From assembly GCA_003281405.1 (NCBI GenBank), contig QCCD01000007.1, forward strand, positions 1 to 64,000: a stretch of DNA of 64,000 nt. Direction: 5' to 3'. The translations under genes were made by a program, and so were the position numbers. Every line of letters begins with the position of its first letter. Position 1 is the first letter of the stretch. Under the pieces are notes generated by a model, which was not told the origin of the DNA, made no database searches, and saw only the letters and a list, made by a program, of their open reading frames with translations. Shown piece after piece: positions 1 through 9,419 of the stretch. This DNA comes from Prochlorococcus sp. AG-347-K16. GTDB lineage: Bacteria; Cyanobacteriota; Cyanobacteriia; PCC-6307; Cyanobiaceae.

Positions 1-212
1 AACAAATTAAGCTTGAATTATCAAAAACTTTTGAAAATATTGAAGAAACAAAGATGGAATCAAATGGCCTGGAAACTCCTAGAAGCAATGAAATATCTAG
101 CAAAAATCAAAATTCTAATAAAATAAATCAATTTACTGAAACCCCAAAATTACCCCTACCTTATATTAAAAATTTAAGAAAGTGGATTAACAACGATAAA
201 AAAGCTAGTTAG
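1..212 (+). CDS. Unknown protein, C-terminal fragment (5' end outside window)
   Basis: An open frame enters from the left edge (first full codon at base 3) and stops with TAG at 210-212, giving the last 69 residues of a protein. The visible part is hydrophilic and rich in Asn, Lys, Glu and Ser, looks disordered, and ends in a basic stretch near PYIKNLRKWINNDKKAS. I do not recognise the family. It converges on groEL with only 3 bases between the two stop codons. The reading frame is uninterrupted, so I treat it as a real gene tail rather than a remnant. Confidence 0.6.
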   Translation, partial: QIKLELSKTFENIEETKMESNGLETPRSNEISSKNQNSNKINQFTETPKLPLPYIKNLRKWINNDKKAS

Positions 213-215
213 CTT

Positions 216-1913
216 TTACATCATACCCGGCATTCCCATGCCACCCATTCCTGGCATTCCCATGCCACCCATTCCTGGCATTCCCATGCCACCCATTCCT
301 CCCATTGGATCTCCACCTGGTCCTCCAGGGGCTGCGGTTTCAGGCTCTGGAATGTCTGCCATCGCAACTTCTGTTGTGAGGAGCATAGCTGCAATAGATA
401 CTGAATCTTGAAGAGCTAATCTTATTACTTTGGTTGGATCTAAGATTCCTGAATCTTTTAAATCCTCATATTTTCCTGAATTAGCATTAAAGCCTTTGTT
501 AAGTCTTTTAATTTCAGCGACAACTACATCTCCATTAAAACCAGCATTTTTTGCTATCTGTTTGGTGGGTTCCAAAAGGGCTTCTTTGACTATATTTATC
601 CCTGTTCTTAAATCATCTGAAGATGTTTCACTTAAATTTAAAAGGTCATCTGATATTTCAATTAAAGTTTGTCCTCCTCCAGAAACAACACCCTCTTCAA
701 TAGCAGCTTTCGTAGCATTAAGGGAATCTTCGATTCTCAACTTTTTATGCTTCATCTCTGTTTCTGTAGCAGCTCCTACTTTGATAAGAGCGACTCCTCC
801 GGCCAGTTTGGCTATCCTTTCATTTATTTTATCCTGATCATACTCAGATTCAGTTATTTTAACTTCTCTCTTTAATTTCTCTACTCTCGCTTTAACTAAA
901 TCTTTAGTGTCTTCGAAGGCAACAATTGTAGTTTTATCCTTTGTGATAGTTATTTTTTTTGCTTTTCCTAAATCATTAATCGATACTTTATCAAGTGTCA
1001 TCGATTTATCTTCGCTAATTAACTTAGCCCCTGTAAGAATTGCAATATCTTCGAGGGCAGCTTTTCTTCTCTCACCAAATAACGGAGCTCTTACTGAAGC
1101 AACATTTAAAACCCCACTATTCTTATTTAAAACCAGAGTAGTTAAAGCCTCTCCTTCGATATCTTCAGCAAGAATTAGAAAAGGTGAGCCTGACTTTTGA
1201 ATTTCTTCAAGTATTGGAACTAGATCAACTAAAGTTGAGACTTTTTGATCAGTTATTAATATTTTAGGATTTTCAAGTTCACAAACTTGTCTTTCTTGGT
1301 CTGTTACGAAATATGGAGAACTATAACCTCTATCAAAAGACATACCTTCAGTTATATCTAATTCTGTTTCTAGTGATTGAGATTCTTCGACAGTTATTAC
1401 ACCATCTGAAGTAACAATATCCATTGCTTTCGAAATTATAGATCCAATTTCTTCATCACCTCCAGCACTAACTGTTGCAACTTTTTGGATATCAGAACCA
1501 TTTAATGAAATACTTTTGGAACTTAATTTTTCTAAGACAAAAGCTAGGCCTGCCTCCATACCTTTTTTTAACTCCATAGGGTTGGCACCAGAAGCAATAT
1601 TTTTTAATCCCTCCTGGACCATTTTCTGAGCCAAAATGGTTGCTGTTGTTGTTCCATCACCAGCACTCTCTTTTGTCTTGGATGCAACTTGTTCTATTAA
1701 TTTCGCACCTAAATTAGAAATAGGGTTTTCAATCTCGATCTCTTTAGCAACTGTAGATCCATCTCTTACTATATCTGGCGAACCAAATTTCTTTTCTATA
1801 ACAACGTTTTTTGCCTTCGGCCCAATAGTAACCTTTACCGCATTAGCTACGAAATTAACACCTTTTTCTAGCGCTTCTCTTGATTCATTAGAAAAACTTA
1901 ACTGTTTAGCCAT
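216..1913 (-). CDS. groL: 60 kDa chaperonin GroEL, solo copy with GGM-rich tail
   Basis: ATP-driven cytosolic chaperonin that folds proteins in a double-ring cage with GroES. The 565 residues match full family length. The nucleotide-binding GDGTTT motif is at residues 85-90, and the C-terminus is a flexible Gly-Gly-Met tail built on three perfect 8-residue repeats, as in typical chaperonins. No groES lies next to it, so this should be the second cyanobacterial copy (often called groL2), while the groES-linked copy would be elsewhere. The upstream region 1914-2043 contains no CIRCE-type inverted repeat that I can see, so HrcA control is not supported. Start is the ATG at 1913. Confidence 0.97.
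   Translation of the reverse strand: MAKQLSFSNESREALEKGVNFVANAVKVTIGPKAKNVVIEKKFGSPDIVRDGSTVAKEIEIENPISNLGAKLIEQVASKTKESAGDGTTTATILAQKMVQEGLKNIASGANPMELKKGMEAGLAFVLEKLSSKSISLNGSDIQKVATVSAGGDEEIGSIISKAMDIVTSDGVITVEESQSLETELDITEGMSFDRGYSSPYFVTDQERQVCELENPKILITDQKVSTLVDLVPILEEIQKSGSPFLILAEDIEGEALTTLVLNKNSGVLNVASVRAPLFGERRKAALEDIAILTGAKLISEDKSMTLDKVSINDLGKAKKITITKDKTTIVAFEDTKDLVKARVEKLKREVKITESEYDQDKINERIAKLAGGVALIKVGAATETEMKHKKLRIEDSLNATKAAIEEGVVSGGGQTLIEISDDLLNLSETSSDDLRTGINIVKEALLEPTKQIAKNAGFNGDVVVAEIKRLNKGFNANSGKYEDLKDSGILDPTKVIRLALQDSVSIAAMLLTTEVAMADIPEPETAAPGGPGGDPMGGMGGMGMPGMGGMGMPGMGGMGMPGMM
229..300. repeat. Three perfect 24-bp tandem repeats in the groEL tail
   Basis: Three exact head-to-tail copies at 229-252, 253-276 and 277-300 encode the repeated octapeptide GMGGMGMP at the GroEL C-terminus. 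Identity at DNA level, including synonymous positions, suggests recent slippage or ongoing homogenisation. Copy number may vary between strains. Confidence 0.95.
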
Positions 1914-2043
1914 GTTTACTCAATCTTTTTCTTATTCTAATCTCCCATAGAATCATTTTTAAGGGATATTTAATTAAGTGGGGAAAGCCGAATTTCTTTT
2001 AATAGGACATACAAATTAACTCAAATAAGAGTATCTTTAAGTT

Positions 2044-2223
2044 ATGGAAGAAACAAATAATCTTATTTTTACTCTTACCGCAATCCTAGCGATTGCTATG
2101 ACACTAATATACTTTCCTTTAAGATTTTTCTTAACATTAACTGCTAGAAGTCGAAGACTAAAACTTTTACAAAAAATTAGAAGGTTGAGAGATGAATTAG
2201 GCCAGCCTTATGAAAGTACATAG
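2044..2223 (+). CDS. Small single-TM conserved-looking protein
   Basis: A 59-residue ORF starting with ATG at 2044 and stopping with TAG at 2221-2223. Residues about 7-31 are a hydrophobic segment (IFTLTAILAIAMTL and onward), followed by a strongly basic stretch (ARSRRLKLLQKIRRLRDE), so it probably sits in a membrane with a cytoplasmic basic tail. Its stop codon abuts the stop codon of the convergent fabG (TAG|CTA), the packing style of true genes here. I do not recognise the family. Function is unknown. Confidence 0.7.
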   Translation: MEETNNLIFTLTAILAIAMTLIYFPLRFFLTLTARSRRLKLLQKIRRLRDELGQPYEST

Positions 2224-2973
2224 CTAAATACTCATACCCCCGTCTATACTGATTGTTTGCCCTGTAATGTAACTTCCTGCATCACTTGAAACTAAGAATG
2301 ACACTAAGTTTGCAATTTGAGTACAACTTCCTAATTTTCCTAAAGGGATAACTTTAAGTATCTCTTCAGTATTAAGTTTTTCAGTCATTTCTGTTTCTAT
2401 AAAGCCTGGAGCTATTGCATTTACGTTTATACCTCTTGAAGCAAATTCTTTAGCACAAGTTTTGGTGAATCCAATTACTCCAGCTTTAGCTGCAGAATAA
2501 TTTGCTTGACCGGGATTACCAATTATTCCAACAACAGATGAAATATTTACGATACTACCACTTCTTTTTTTCATCATAAATTTTGAAGCATATTTTGTAC
2601 AAAGAAAAACCCCTTTTAAGTTTGTATTTAATACATCATCCCATTGTTCCGATTTCATTCTCATCAATAGTCCATCTCTAGTAATACCAGCATTGTTAAT
2701 AAGAATATCAATAGAACCATTAATTTTTATGATTTCTTCAAAAGCTGAACTGACAGAATCCTCTCTTGATACATCAAATTTTAATTTATGAGCTTTACCC
2801 CCCGAATTTTTTATTGAATTTACAACTTCTTCAGCTTTTTCATCAGAAGAAGAGTAATTAATAAAAACTTCTGCTCCTAAGCGGTTTAGTTCTAAAGCAA
2901 TTTCTTTACCAATTCCTCTGCTTGCTCCAGTGATTAAAGCAACTTTGCCTGATAATGAATCTGTATTGGACAT
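2224..2973 (-). CDS. fabG: 3-oxoacyl-[ACP] reductase
   Basis: NADPH-dependent reductase of the type II fatty acid synthesis cycle, converting 3-oxoacyl-ACP to 3-hydroxyacyl-ACP in the cytosol. The 249 residues are the standard length. The Rossmann motif TGASRGIG is at 15-22, NNAG at 93-96, and the catalytic Ser (about 146), Tyr159 and Lys163 sit in ISS and YSAAK. The C-terminus ITGQTISIDGGMSI is typical of FabG. It ends back to back with the small plus-strand gene and is divergent from ispD with about 92 bases between the starts. Other short-chain dehydrogenases are possible in principle, but the motif set and tail favour FabG. Confidence 0.95.
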   Translation of the reverse strand: MSNTDSLSGKVALITGASRGIGKEIALELNRLGAEVFINYSSSDEKAEEVVNSIKNSGGKAHKLKFDVSREDSVSSAFEEIIKINGSIDILINNAGITRDGLLMRMKSEQWDDVLNTNLKGVFLCTKYASKFMMKKRSGSIVNISSVVGIIGNPGQANYSAAKAGVIGFTKTCAKEFASRGINVNAIAPGFIETEMTEKLNTEEILKVIPLGKLGSCTQIANLVSFLVSSDAGSYITGQTISIDGGMSI

Positions 2974-3065
2974 TATGAAATTTAATAATTTTCAATCGTA
3001 GTACTATTTGTGTAAAGATATTGCTTTTATTTATAATTGTCTAGAAAGTATTAAGTCCTTCTATT

Positions 3066-3737
3066 GTGCACTTTTTAATACCAGCTGCAGGGAGTGGTAG
3101 CAGAATGAAAGCTGGAAAAAATAAATTACTTATTGATTTAGAGGGAGAGTCTTTGATTTATTGGACACTTAAATCTGTATTTTCTGCAAACTCAACAAAC
3201 TGGGTTGGAATAATTGGGCAACCGAAAGATAAAAACTTATTATTAAATTCAGCTAAGGATTTTGCCAATAAAGTTCATTGGATTAATGGTGGTGACACCA
3301 GACAACAATCAGTTTTTAATGGTTTAAAAGCGTTACCAAAAGATGCTGAAAAAGTTTTAATACATGATGGTGCCAGATGTCTAATTAATCCTGAATTGAT
3401 AGACCTTTGTGCCAATCAATTAGATGAATATGAAGCTGTAATTTTAGCTACTAAAGTAACAGACACTATAAAGATTGTTGATAATGAAGGTTTTATTAAA
3501 GAAACACCAGATAGAAATTATTTATGGGCAGCGCAAACTCCTCAGGGCTTTTTAGTAGATAGATTAAAAAAAGCTCATAAGATGGCGATTGATAAAAAAT
3601 GGAAAGTCACAGATGATGCTTCTCTATTCGAAATGCTTAATTGGAAAGTGAAGATTATTGAAGGAACTTATTCAAATATGAAAATTACATCCCCTATAGA
3701 TTTGAAAATAGCAAAACTTTTTGTGAAGAACTCCTAG
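3066..3737 (+). CDS. ispD: 2-C-methyl-D-erythritol 4-phosphate cytidylyltransferase
   Basis: Third enzyme of the MEP pathway, making CDP-methylerythritol for isoprenoids (carotenoids, the phytyl tail, quinones). The 223 residues fit the family. The N-terminal nucleotide-binding loop AAGSGSRMKAGKNK, the HDGAR motif and the TDDASLFE segment near the end are all present. Translation appears to start with GTG at 3066; no ATG fits the conserved N-terminus. It is divergent from fabG, and its TAG stop directly abuts the stop of the convergent LD-carboxypeptidase gene. Confidence 0.95.
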   Translation: MHFLIPAAGSGSRMKAGKNKLLIDLEGESLIYWTLKSVFSANSTNWVGIIGQPKDKNLLLNSAKDFANKVHWINGGDTRQQSVFNGLKALPKDAEKVLIHDGARCLINPELIDLCANQLDEYEAVILATKVTDTIKIVDNEGFIKETPDRNYLWAAQTPQGFLVDRLKKAHKMAIDKKWKVTDDASLFEMLNWKVKIIEGTYSNMKITSPIDLKIAKLFVKNS

Positions 3738-4607
3738 TTAAAAAGGTTTATCGATACTAAGAATGCCGTTGTCACCATTTAAGGTTGCTACATACCCTAA
3801 CGGTATGCATGCATTCCCTGATATGTGGCCTATTGGGAGATCAAAAAGAATAGGAAAATCGAACTCTTGAAGTCTTTCAATAATGCAGTTTTTTAGTAAA
3901 TCTTTCCATTCAAGGTCGCAGGAATCATTAGAAAAACTTCCGAATCCAATACCAGCAATTTCAGTAAGTGTTTTAGTCATTCTGAGGTAAGTCAACATGC
4001 GATCAATTTTATAAATATCTTCATTAATATCTTCAAAAATTATTATTTTTCCCTTGCAATCTGGAAAGTGATTAGTACCAATTAAAAAAGTAGCAATAGT
4101 TAAGTTAGAAACTATTATCTCTCCTTTGGCTTTCCCACCTCTTAAAGGGATTCCTCTTATGTCCTCAACATATCCCTCAAAAAGTAAATTTCTTAATCTC
4201 TCAAGACTCCACTCTGGTTCTTTGAAAAGGCTAGTAACCATGGGCCCATGGATAGAACCTATAAATCCTTGAGAATATTTAGATAGTAATAAAGAACATG
4301 TATCTGAGAATCCAAGAATTAAACCATCTTGCCAAGAAGGTTCTTTTTCTAATATTCTCGCTGAACCCCAGCCTCCTTTTGCAAAAATGATTAGCTTACT
4401 ATTTTGTGCTTTTTCAAGCTCTTCAAATCTAGTTAGATCATCACCTGCAAAATAACCAAATTTTTTTGATAGAGAATTATTTTCATTAATTTCCAAACCC
4501 CAGTTTTTTAAGATTTCTATGCCTTTTTGAAAATTTTCGTCTTCATCAATAAAGGAGCCTGGAGCTAAAATATCTATTAAATCCCCTTTTTTTAATCTAA
4601 AAACCAT
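3738..4607 (-). CDS. LD-carboxypeptidase-like protein, S66 family
   Basis: Member of the LdcA/MccF serine peptidase family. LdcA enzymes cleave the terminal D-Ala from muropeptide tetrapeptides during murein recycling, while MccF relatives act on microcin-type acyl-nucleotides. The 289 residues are family length. The nucleophile Ser101 sits in GFSD, GGWGSARIL precedes it, and the C-terminal catalytic His lies in LPIGHISGNACIPLG. No signal peptide is visible, so it is cytosolic. It is followed 9 bases upstream by ubiA on the same strand. Which substrate class it uses cannot be settled from sequence alone. Confidence 0.88.
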   Translation of the reverse strand: MVFRLKKGDLIDILAPGSFIDEDENFQKGIEILKNWGLEINENNSLSKKFGYFAGDDLTRFEELEKAQNSKLIIFAKGGWGSARILEKEPSWQDGLILGFSDTCSLLLSKYSQGFIGSIHGPMVTSLFKEPEWSLERLRNLLFEGYVEDIRGIPLRGGKAKGEIIVSNLTIATFLIGTNHFPDCKGKIIIFEDINEDIYKIDRMLTYLRMTKTLTEIAGIGFGSFSNDSCDLEWKDLLKNCIIERLQEFDFPILFDLPIGHISGNACIPLGYVATLNGDNGILSIDKPF

Positions 4608-4616
4608 ATTTAGAAT

Positions 4617-5525
4617 TTATGAGGCAATAATAATTCCTAATAAAATGACTCCTCCATAAATTGATTGATTTTTGAAGTGATTGCCAATATTTTTTATTGA
4701 TTGCTTTTCCTCAGGAAATACTTTTAGTATATCTCTCTGCATTAAGATTGACGTAGCAAGCCAAATTGGCCAAAAAATAAAATCCATTTGATTGATAAAT
4801 CCGCATATTGCGAGAAAAAAAGAAGTTAAAAAATAACAAATTTGAATGGTTATTCTTGTATAGTTCTGGAGGTTAACAGCGGAACTATTAATTCCAATTT
4901 TGATATCATATTTTTTATCTGCTAAAGCATAAATCGTGTCAAAGCCAAAAGTCCAAAAAATGGTAGCTAGCCAGCAAAATAACAAAACAATACTATTTAA
5001 ATTGCCTTCATTCGCGGCCCAGGGAATTAAGACAGCAAAACCCCAGCATATGGATAAGATTAATTGAGGATATTTAAACCATCTTTTGGCAGAAGGATAA
5101 ATTAAAATGATAGGTAATGCTAAAAAAGCAAGTGAAATTGAAAGGATTCTTCCAGGCTGAGGTAGTGACAAAGTTAGAAAGAAGCTACATAAAATTAAAA
5201 ACAAAAGAATTGAATAAGCTGTTTTAAGACTGATTTTATTTGCAGCTAGAGGTCTGTTTTTTGTCCTAACAACTCTTTGATCAATTTTTTTGTCCCAAAT
5301 ATCATTAACCACGCAGCCTAGTCCACTTACTAGTAGTCCTCCCAGTATTATTCTTAGCAACATTAAAAATGTTGGATTAGCATCTGGGGTTAAATATAAA
5401 CTCCATCCAGCAGGAATAAGTAAGATCATTCTTCCAGTCGGCTTATTCCACCTTAATAATTCAAAAAAAGTACTTAATTTAATTTGTAGATTTTTATTTT
5501 GCATATGACCTATTGTATATTTCAT
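4617..5525 (-). CDS. ubiA: 4-hydroxybenzoate polyprenyltransferase (plastoquinone pathway)
   Basis: Integral membrane prenyltransferase that joins a polyprenyl chain to 4-hydroxybenzoate, an early step of plastoquinone synthesis in cyanobacteria. The 302 residues contain about eight hydrophobic segments and both Asp-rich Mg-diphosphate motifs: NDIWDKKID at 74-82 and DTIYALADKKYD near 200-212. Start is uncertain: ATG at 5525 is given, but a second ATG at 5504 (residue 8) is equally plausible. It lies 9 bases upstream of the LD-carboxypeptidase gene and is divergent from ppx. Confidence 0.93.
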   Translation of the reverse strand: MKYTIGHMQNKNLQIKLSTFFELLRWNKPTGRMILLIPAGWSLYLTPDANPTFLMLLRIILGGLLVSGLGCVVNDIWDKKIDQRVVRTKNRPLAANKISLKTAYSILLFLILCSFFLTLSLPQPGRILSISLAFLALPIILIYPSAKRWFKYPQLILSICWGFAVLIPWAANEGNLNSIVLLFCWLATIFWTFGFDTIYALADKKYDIKIGINSSAVNLQNYTRITIQICYFLTSFFLAICGFINQMDFIFWPIWLATSILMQRDILKVFPEEKQSIKNIGNHFKNQSIYGGVILLGIIIAS

Positions 5526-5629
5526 AACTTTAAATAATCTTACTAGGATTAAATGATTTCTATTATTTAATAATCAATGTTGGGTATATTTATTAATGGA
5601 TTAAAGATATCTTCGTCTTATAAAAAGAA

Positions 5630-7225
5630 ATGATACTGAAACAAGATTTAAGATATTTTCAAGAAAAGCAAATTTTAGTAGCTTCTATAGATATTGGAAC
5701 TAACTCTACACATCTCTTGGTAGCAGAAATTAATCTAGAATTAAAATCATTTTCAATAAAATTTACTGATAAATCAACCACTCGTCTTGGAGAAAGAGAT
5801 GAGGAGGGTAATCTTACTGAAGAATCAATCCAAAGGGCATTAGTTACTCTTAAGCGATTTAAGGAATATTGTAAAAGTAATGGAGTAAAACAAATAGTAA
5901 CAGCAGCAACAAGTGCAGTTAGGGAAGCTCCAAACGGTCAAGATTTTATTAGAAGAGTTCTTGATGAAACTGATATTCAAATAGAAATGATAAGTGGTTC
6001 TGAGGAGGCCAGGTTAATTTACCTTGGTGTCCTTTCTGGTATGTCTTTTGAAGATCAGTCTTTTGTAATCATAGATATTGGAGGAGGATCTACAGAATTA
6101 ATACTTGCAGATAAAAAAGATGCTACAGCTCTAACCAGTTCGAGAATTGGTGCGGTAAGACTTAAAAATGATTTTTTAAATAAAGGGTCTATAACTTCAG
6201 AAAGATCGAGTTTTTTAACAACTTTTATTAAAGGATCTTTAGAACCATCTGTTCGAAAAATAAAGAGTAGATCTAAGGGAGATAAGCCTTTATCTATGAT
6301 TGCAACCAGTGGCACTGCAACCTCATTAGGAAATTTGATTTCAGATGATTTGGGAGAATCTAAACAAAAGTTGCATGGTTATAAATTCAAAAGGGAAAAT
6401 TTACAAAATGTATTGGAAAAACTAATTAAATTGCCAGTTTCGGAAATCAAGAAAATACCTTCATTAAGTGAGAGAAGAGCAGAAATAATTATTCCAGGAG
6501 CATTGATATTAAACACAGCAATGGAGATGTTGAACTTTGATGAATTAATAATAAGTGAGAGGGCGCTTCGAGAGGGTTTGGTTGTGGATTGGATGCTTCG
6601 TAAAGGGATAATTAAAAATGAGTTAAATATTCAAGGCAATATTAGAAAAACAACTATAGTTCACCAGGCTAGAAAGTTTGGAGTAGATAATAAAAGAGCT
6701 GAGAAAGTTATTGATATTGCCTTTCAAATCTATGATCAGACTAAAAATATCTTTCATAGCGATAATGACCCTAAAGCTAAAGAACTTCTTTGGGCAGCTT
6801 CTAATCTTTATAATTGTGGGAAATATGTGAATGTTGGTTCATATCACAAACACTCTTGGTACTTAATAAAAAATTGTGAGTTGTTGGGATATTCTGAAGC
6901 AGAAACAAATATTATTGCTTCAATTGCTAGGTACCATAGAAAGACTCTACCCAAGAAAAGACATGAGTCTTGGCAAAATTTAATATCCAAAGAAGATAAA
7001 ACATTAGTTCTTGAAATGTCATTAATCCTGAGACTAGCAGCTGCTCTTGATCAGAGACCTGACAAGGTGATTTCCTCAGTTCAAATAAAATTGCAGGAAA
7101 ATAATCTTACATTTCAACTTTTACCTTTAGATAGAAACCATGATCTTCTTCTTGAAAAATGGAACTTAGGATTATGCCGTAATGTAATAAAAGAACTAAA
7201 GAATTTGGAATTAAAAGTTATTTAG
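5630..7225 (+). CDS. ppx: Exopolyphosphatase / pppGpp phosphohydrolase family
   Basis: ASKHA-fold hydrolase that releases phosphate from polyphosphate ends; relatives also hydrolyse pppGpp. The 531 residues match the long Ppx form. Phosphate-binding loop 1 is DIGTNSTH at 21-28, and the second loop is IDIGGGSTEL near residue 148. The C-terminal third is an HD-like helical domain with HKHSWYLI and ARYHRK. A polyphosphate role suits an oligotrophic, phosphate-limited ocean bacterium. Its end overlaps the convergent HTH gene by 8 bases. Confidence 0.95.
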   Translation: MILKQDLRYFQEKQILVASIDIGTNSTHLLVAEINLELKSFSIKFTDKSTTRLGERDEEGNLTEESIQRALVTLKRFKEYCKSNGVKQIVTAATSAVREAPNGQDFIRRVLDETDIQIEMISGSEEARLIYLGVLSGMSFEDQSFVIIDIGGGSTELILADKKDATALTSSRIGAVRLKNDFLNKGSITSERSSFLTTFIKGSLEPSVRKIKSRSKGDKPLSMIATSGTATSLGNLISDDLGESKQKLHGYKFKRENLQNVLEKLIKLPVSEIKKIPSLSERRAEIIIPGALILNTAMEMLNFDELIISERALREGLVVDWMLRKGIIKNELNIQGNIRKTTIVHQARKFGVDNKRAEKVIDIAFQIYDQTKNIFHSDNDPKAKELLWAASNLYNCGKYVNVGSYHKHSWYLIKNCELLGYSEAETNIIASIARYHRKTLPKKRHESWQNLISKEDKTLVLEMSLILRLAAALDQRPDKVISSVQIKLQENNLTFQLLPLDRNHDLLLEKWNLGLCRNVIKELKNLELKVI

Positions 7226-7712
7226 TTTTTTTAATAAGTTCTTGTTTTGGAGTTTGATTCTGAGAAGAATCTGAAAATAAATTGAAAATTAAGGACGAGG
7301 CGATTAGTCCGAGAAAGCCTGAAATTAAAATAAATATTAGGAATCCTAGTGGATTAAAATTCTTAGATTGCCTAGTTTTATAGTTTTTTTTGGAAACTTC
7401 TTCAACTATTTCTTCAATTTTCACTTCTTCCCTCTCTGTCTTGAATTCATCCATTAAAAATTCTGTATCAAGTTTTAGCTTCTGTGAAATCCTTCTTATC
7501 ATTGCTTTGATAAATACTTTTTCAGGTAGTTTTTCTTCATTACCTTCCTCTATGGCTTCAAGTTGATGAGCTCCAATTTTTAAATCAGAAGCTAATTCTT
7601 CAATTGATTGATTTTTACTTAACCTAGCCTCTTTAATGAAATTTCCAATTCTTTTTAAAGAGGAATCTCCTCCTTTATTGTTGATTCCCGAAACAGATTT
7701 TATTTCTTTCAA
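7218..7712 (-). CDS. RodZ-like helix-turn-helix membrane protein
   Basis: A 164-residue protein with an N-terminal Xre/HTH_25-type domain (residues about 20-90, with SKNQSIEELASDLKIGAHQLEAIEEG), an acidic-basic linker, one transmembrane helix at about 122-144 and a short tail. This layout is that of short cyanobacterial RodZ-type proteins, which link MreB or other cytoskeletal factors to the membrane, but the periplasmic domain of true RodZ is missing. It is the last gene of a minus-strand run petC-petA-lgt-cobM and overlaps ppx by 8 bases. A membrane-bound regulator is the alternative. Confidence 0.75.
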   Translation of the reverse strand: MKEIKSVSGINNKGGDSSLKRIGNFIKEARLSKNQSIEELASDLKIGAHQLEAIEEGNEEKLPEKVFIKAMIRRISQKLKLDTEFLMDEFKTEREEVKIEEIVEEVSKKNYKTRQSKNFNPLGFLIFILISGFLGLIASSLIFNLFSDSSQNQTPKQELIKKTK

Positions 7713-7767
7713 AGCAAATAAATTTTTACTAATTATAGTAATTAATATTTTTCTATCAACTTTAAGA

Positions 7768-8523
7768 TTACTTATTCCTAAAGAGATGCTTATAAGATGG
7801 ATTATAAAGATTAGATCTTTTTTGAGAATTACTAATTGCTGGGCTAATTATGTAAATGGTTGTTCTAATAAGTTTTTTCTCAATAGAAAATTTTTCCATG
7901 TCTTTTAATTCTATTAATGATGTCCAACCATCATCCCAAGATACTCTAAATCCAACAATCACTTTAGTCTCTGGAGGGTAAAACTCTAGTAAAGTTTCTT
8001 GAGACCTTTTCACATGCCTAGCACTTAGATATAGACATATAGAGGAATTGTGTTTCGCAAGATCTTTCAGAGATTCTTTTTCGGGCATCCCTGTTCGACC
8101 TCCTGCTCTAGTTAAAATTATTGTTTGCGTTACGTCAGGGATGGTTAACTCAGCTTCATGATATGCTGCAGCGACTTGAAAAGCACTTACTCCAGGAACA
8201 ACCTCGATTTCAATTTTTTCGTTTTTTAAAATTTCGATTTGCTCTCTAATTGCTCCAAAAAGGCAAGGGTCTCCATCATGCAACCTTACAACAGTTTTCC
8301 CTGCCTGAAATTTTTCTATCATAATTGAGGTAATTTGCTCTAAGTTAAGCGAACTCGTTTTTATTTTTTCAGAACCTTCTTTGGCATAATCTAAAATCTT
8401 TTCAGGAATTAGAGAATCAGTCCAAATAATGACATCTGCAATTTTTATCTTTTTTAATGCTTTTAAAGTTAATAATTCTGGATCGCCTGGACCAACACCA
8501 ATAAAGGATATTTTGTTATCCAT
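7768..8523 (-). CDS. cobM: Precorrin-4 C11-methyltransferase
   Basis: SAM-dependent methyltransferase of corrin ring synthesis in the cobalamin (in this group pseudocobalamin) pathway. The N-terminal [14 protein letters not shown] motif and the [14 protein letters not shown] and [13 protein letters not shown] segments are diagnostic of the tetrapyrrole methylase superfamily, and the [15 protein letters not shown] stretch favours CobM. ATG at 8523 is preferred, overlapping the lgt end by 8 bases; a GTG at 8541 would add six residues. It belongs to the petC-petA-lgt-cobM run. Partner genes cobK and cobO are at 45.6 and 62.7 kb. Confidence 0.92.
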   Translation of the reverse strand: MDNKISFIGVGPGDPELLTLKALKKIKIADVIIWTDSLIPEKILDYAKEGSEKIKTSSLNLEQITSIMIEKFQAGKTVVRLHDGDPCLFGAIREQIEILKNEKIEIEVVPGVSAFQVAAAYHEAELTIPDVTQTIILTRAGGRTGMPEKESLKDLAKHNSSICLYLSARHVKRSQETLLEFYPPETKVIVGFRVSWDDGWTSLIELKDMEKFSIEKKLIRTTIYIISPAISNSQKRSNLYNPSYKHLFRNK

Positions 8524-9409
8524 TCTTTCTATTTTTCCCACTATATGTTCTCAATTTTAAAAAAAATATTCCAATTAATCCAGAAGAAAATAGAAAAATA
8601 CTTATAAATTGAGCCATTCTTATACCGCTATCACAGAAAGGTGGAAGTCCCCCAATGCATAGTGGGTCAGTTCTTAAACCTTCAATCCAGAATCGTCCAA
8701 AGCTATAACTTATTAAATAAAGACAGCTAATAAAGCCAGGTCTGAAAAAATCTGTTTTATTTTGTTTATTAAAGGTAATAATAAGGACGATGAAAATCAA
8801 AAGATTCCACAATGACTCATAGAGAAATGTAGGATGAAAAAATTCATAATTAATAAATTCTAAAGGCCTATTTTGGATAGGTATAAATAATTTCCAAGGC
8901 AAATTTGTAGGAACTCCAAAGGCTTCATTATTGAAAAAATTTCCCCACCTTCCTATTGATTGTCCAAGAATAATCGAGGGTATTAATATATCTATAAAGG
9001 TTTTTAAATTAATTTTTTTCAACTTACAGAAATAAATAATAGATATTAATCCTCCAATTAGACCTCCATGGATTGCTATGCCTCCTTCCCAAACTGCGAG
9101 AAAAGAAGGTATTTGAATGATGTTATTGAATAGTTCAAGAGAAGTAAAAAAGTTCTCTCCGCTATATTGCCTCCACTCAAAAATTACGTAATAAGCTCTA
9201 GCGCCAATTATTGAAGAGATTATTAATGATGGAAGTATTTCACTAATGTACTCTGGGTTAATATTTCTTGCCTTTGCAAGTTTTTTAGAAACAAATAGTC
9301 CTATTAAAACTGAAACTGAAATAAGAAGTCCGTACCATCTAATAGTTATAAATCCTAAATTTAAAAAAGTTTCTCCTGGAGATTGTATAAAAGCTTGAAG
9401 TATAAGCAT
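8516..9409 (-). CDS. lgt: Prolipoprotein diacylglyceryl transferase
   Basis: Integral membrane enzyme that moves diacylglycerol from phosphatidylglycerol to the lipobox cysteine, the first step of lipoprotein maturation. The 297 residues have about seven hydrophobic segments, with the conserved IHGGLIGG and [17 protein letters not shown] motifs and the C-terminal [12 protein letters not shown] signature. It starts 10 bases after petA and overlaps cobM, so it is probably translated from a petCA-lgt-cobM message. The linkage to petA is probably co-transcription rather than shared function. Confidence 0.96.
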   Translation of the reverse strand: MLILQAFIQSPGETFLNLGFITIRWYGLLISVSVLIGLFVSKKLAKARNINPEYISEILPSLIISSIIGARAYYVIFEWRQYSGENFFTSLELFNNIIQIPSFLAVWEGGIAIHGGLIGGLISIIYFCKLKKINLKTFIDILIPSIILGQSIGRWGNFFNNEAFGVPTNLPWKLFIPIQNRPLEFINYEFFHPTFLYESLWNLLIFIVLIITFNKQNKTDFFRPGFISCLYLISYSFGRFWIEGLRTDPLCIGGLPPFCDSGIRMAQFISIFLFSSGLIGIFFLKLRTYSGKNRKNG

Positions 9410-9419
9410 TTAGAGAAAG

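Noticed and set aside
430-1950. Plus-strand ORFs of 68-135 residues inside groEL
   Set aside because: They run antisense through a certain groEL gene, have no family features, and reflect complementary codon structure.
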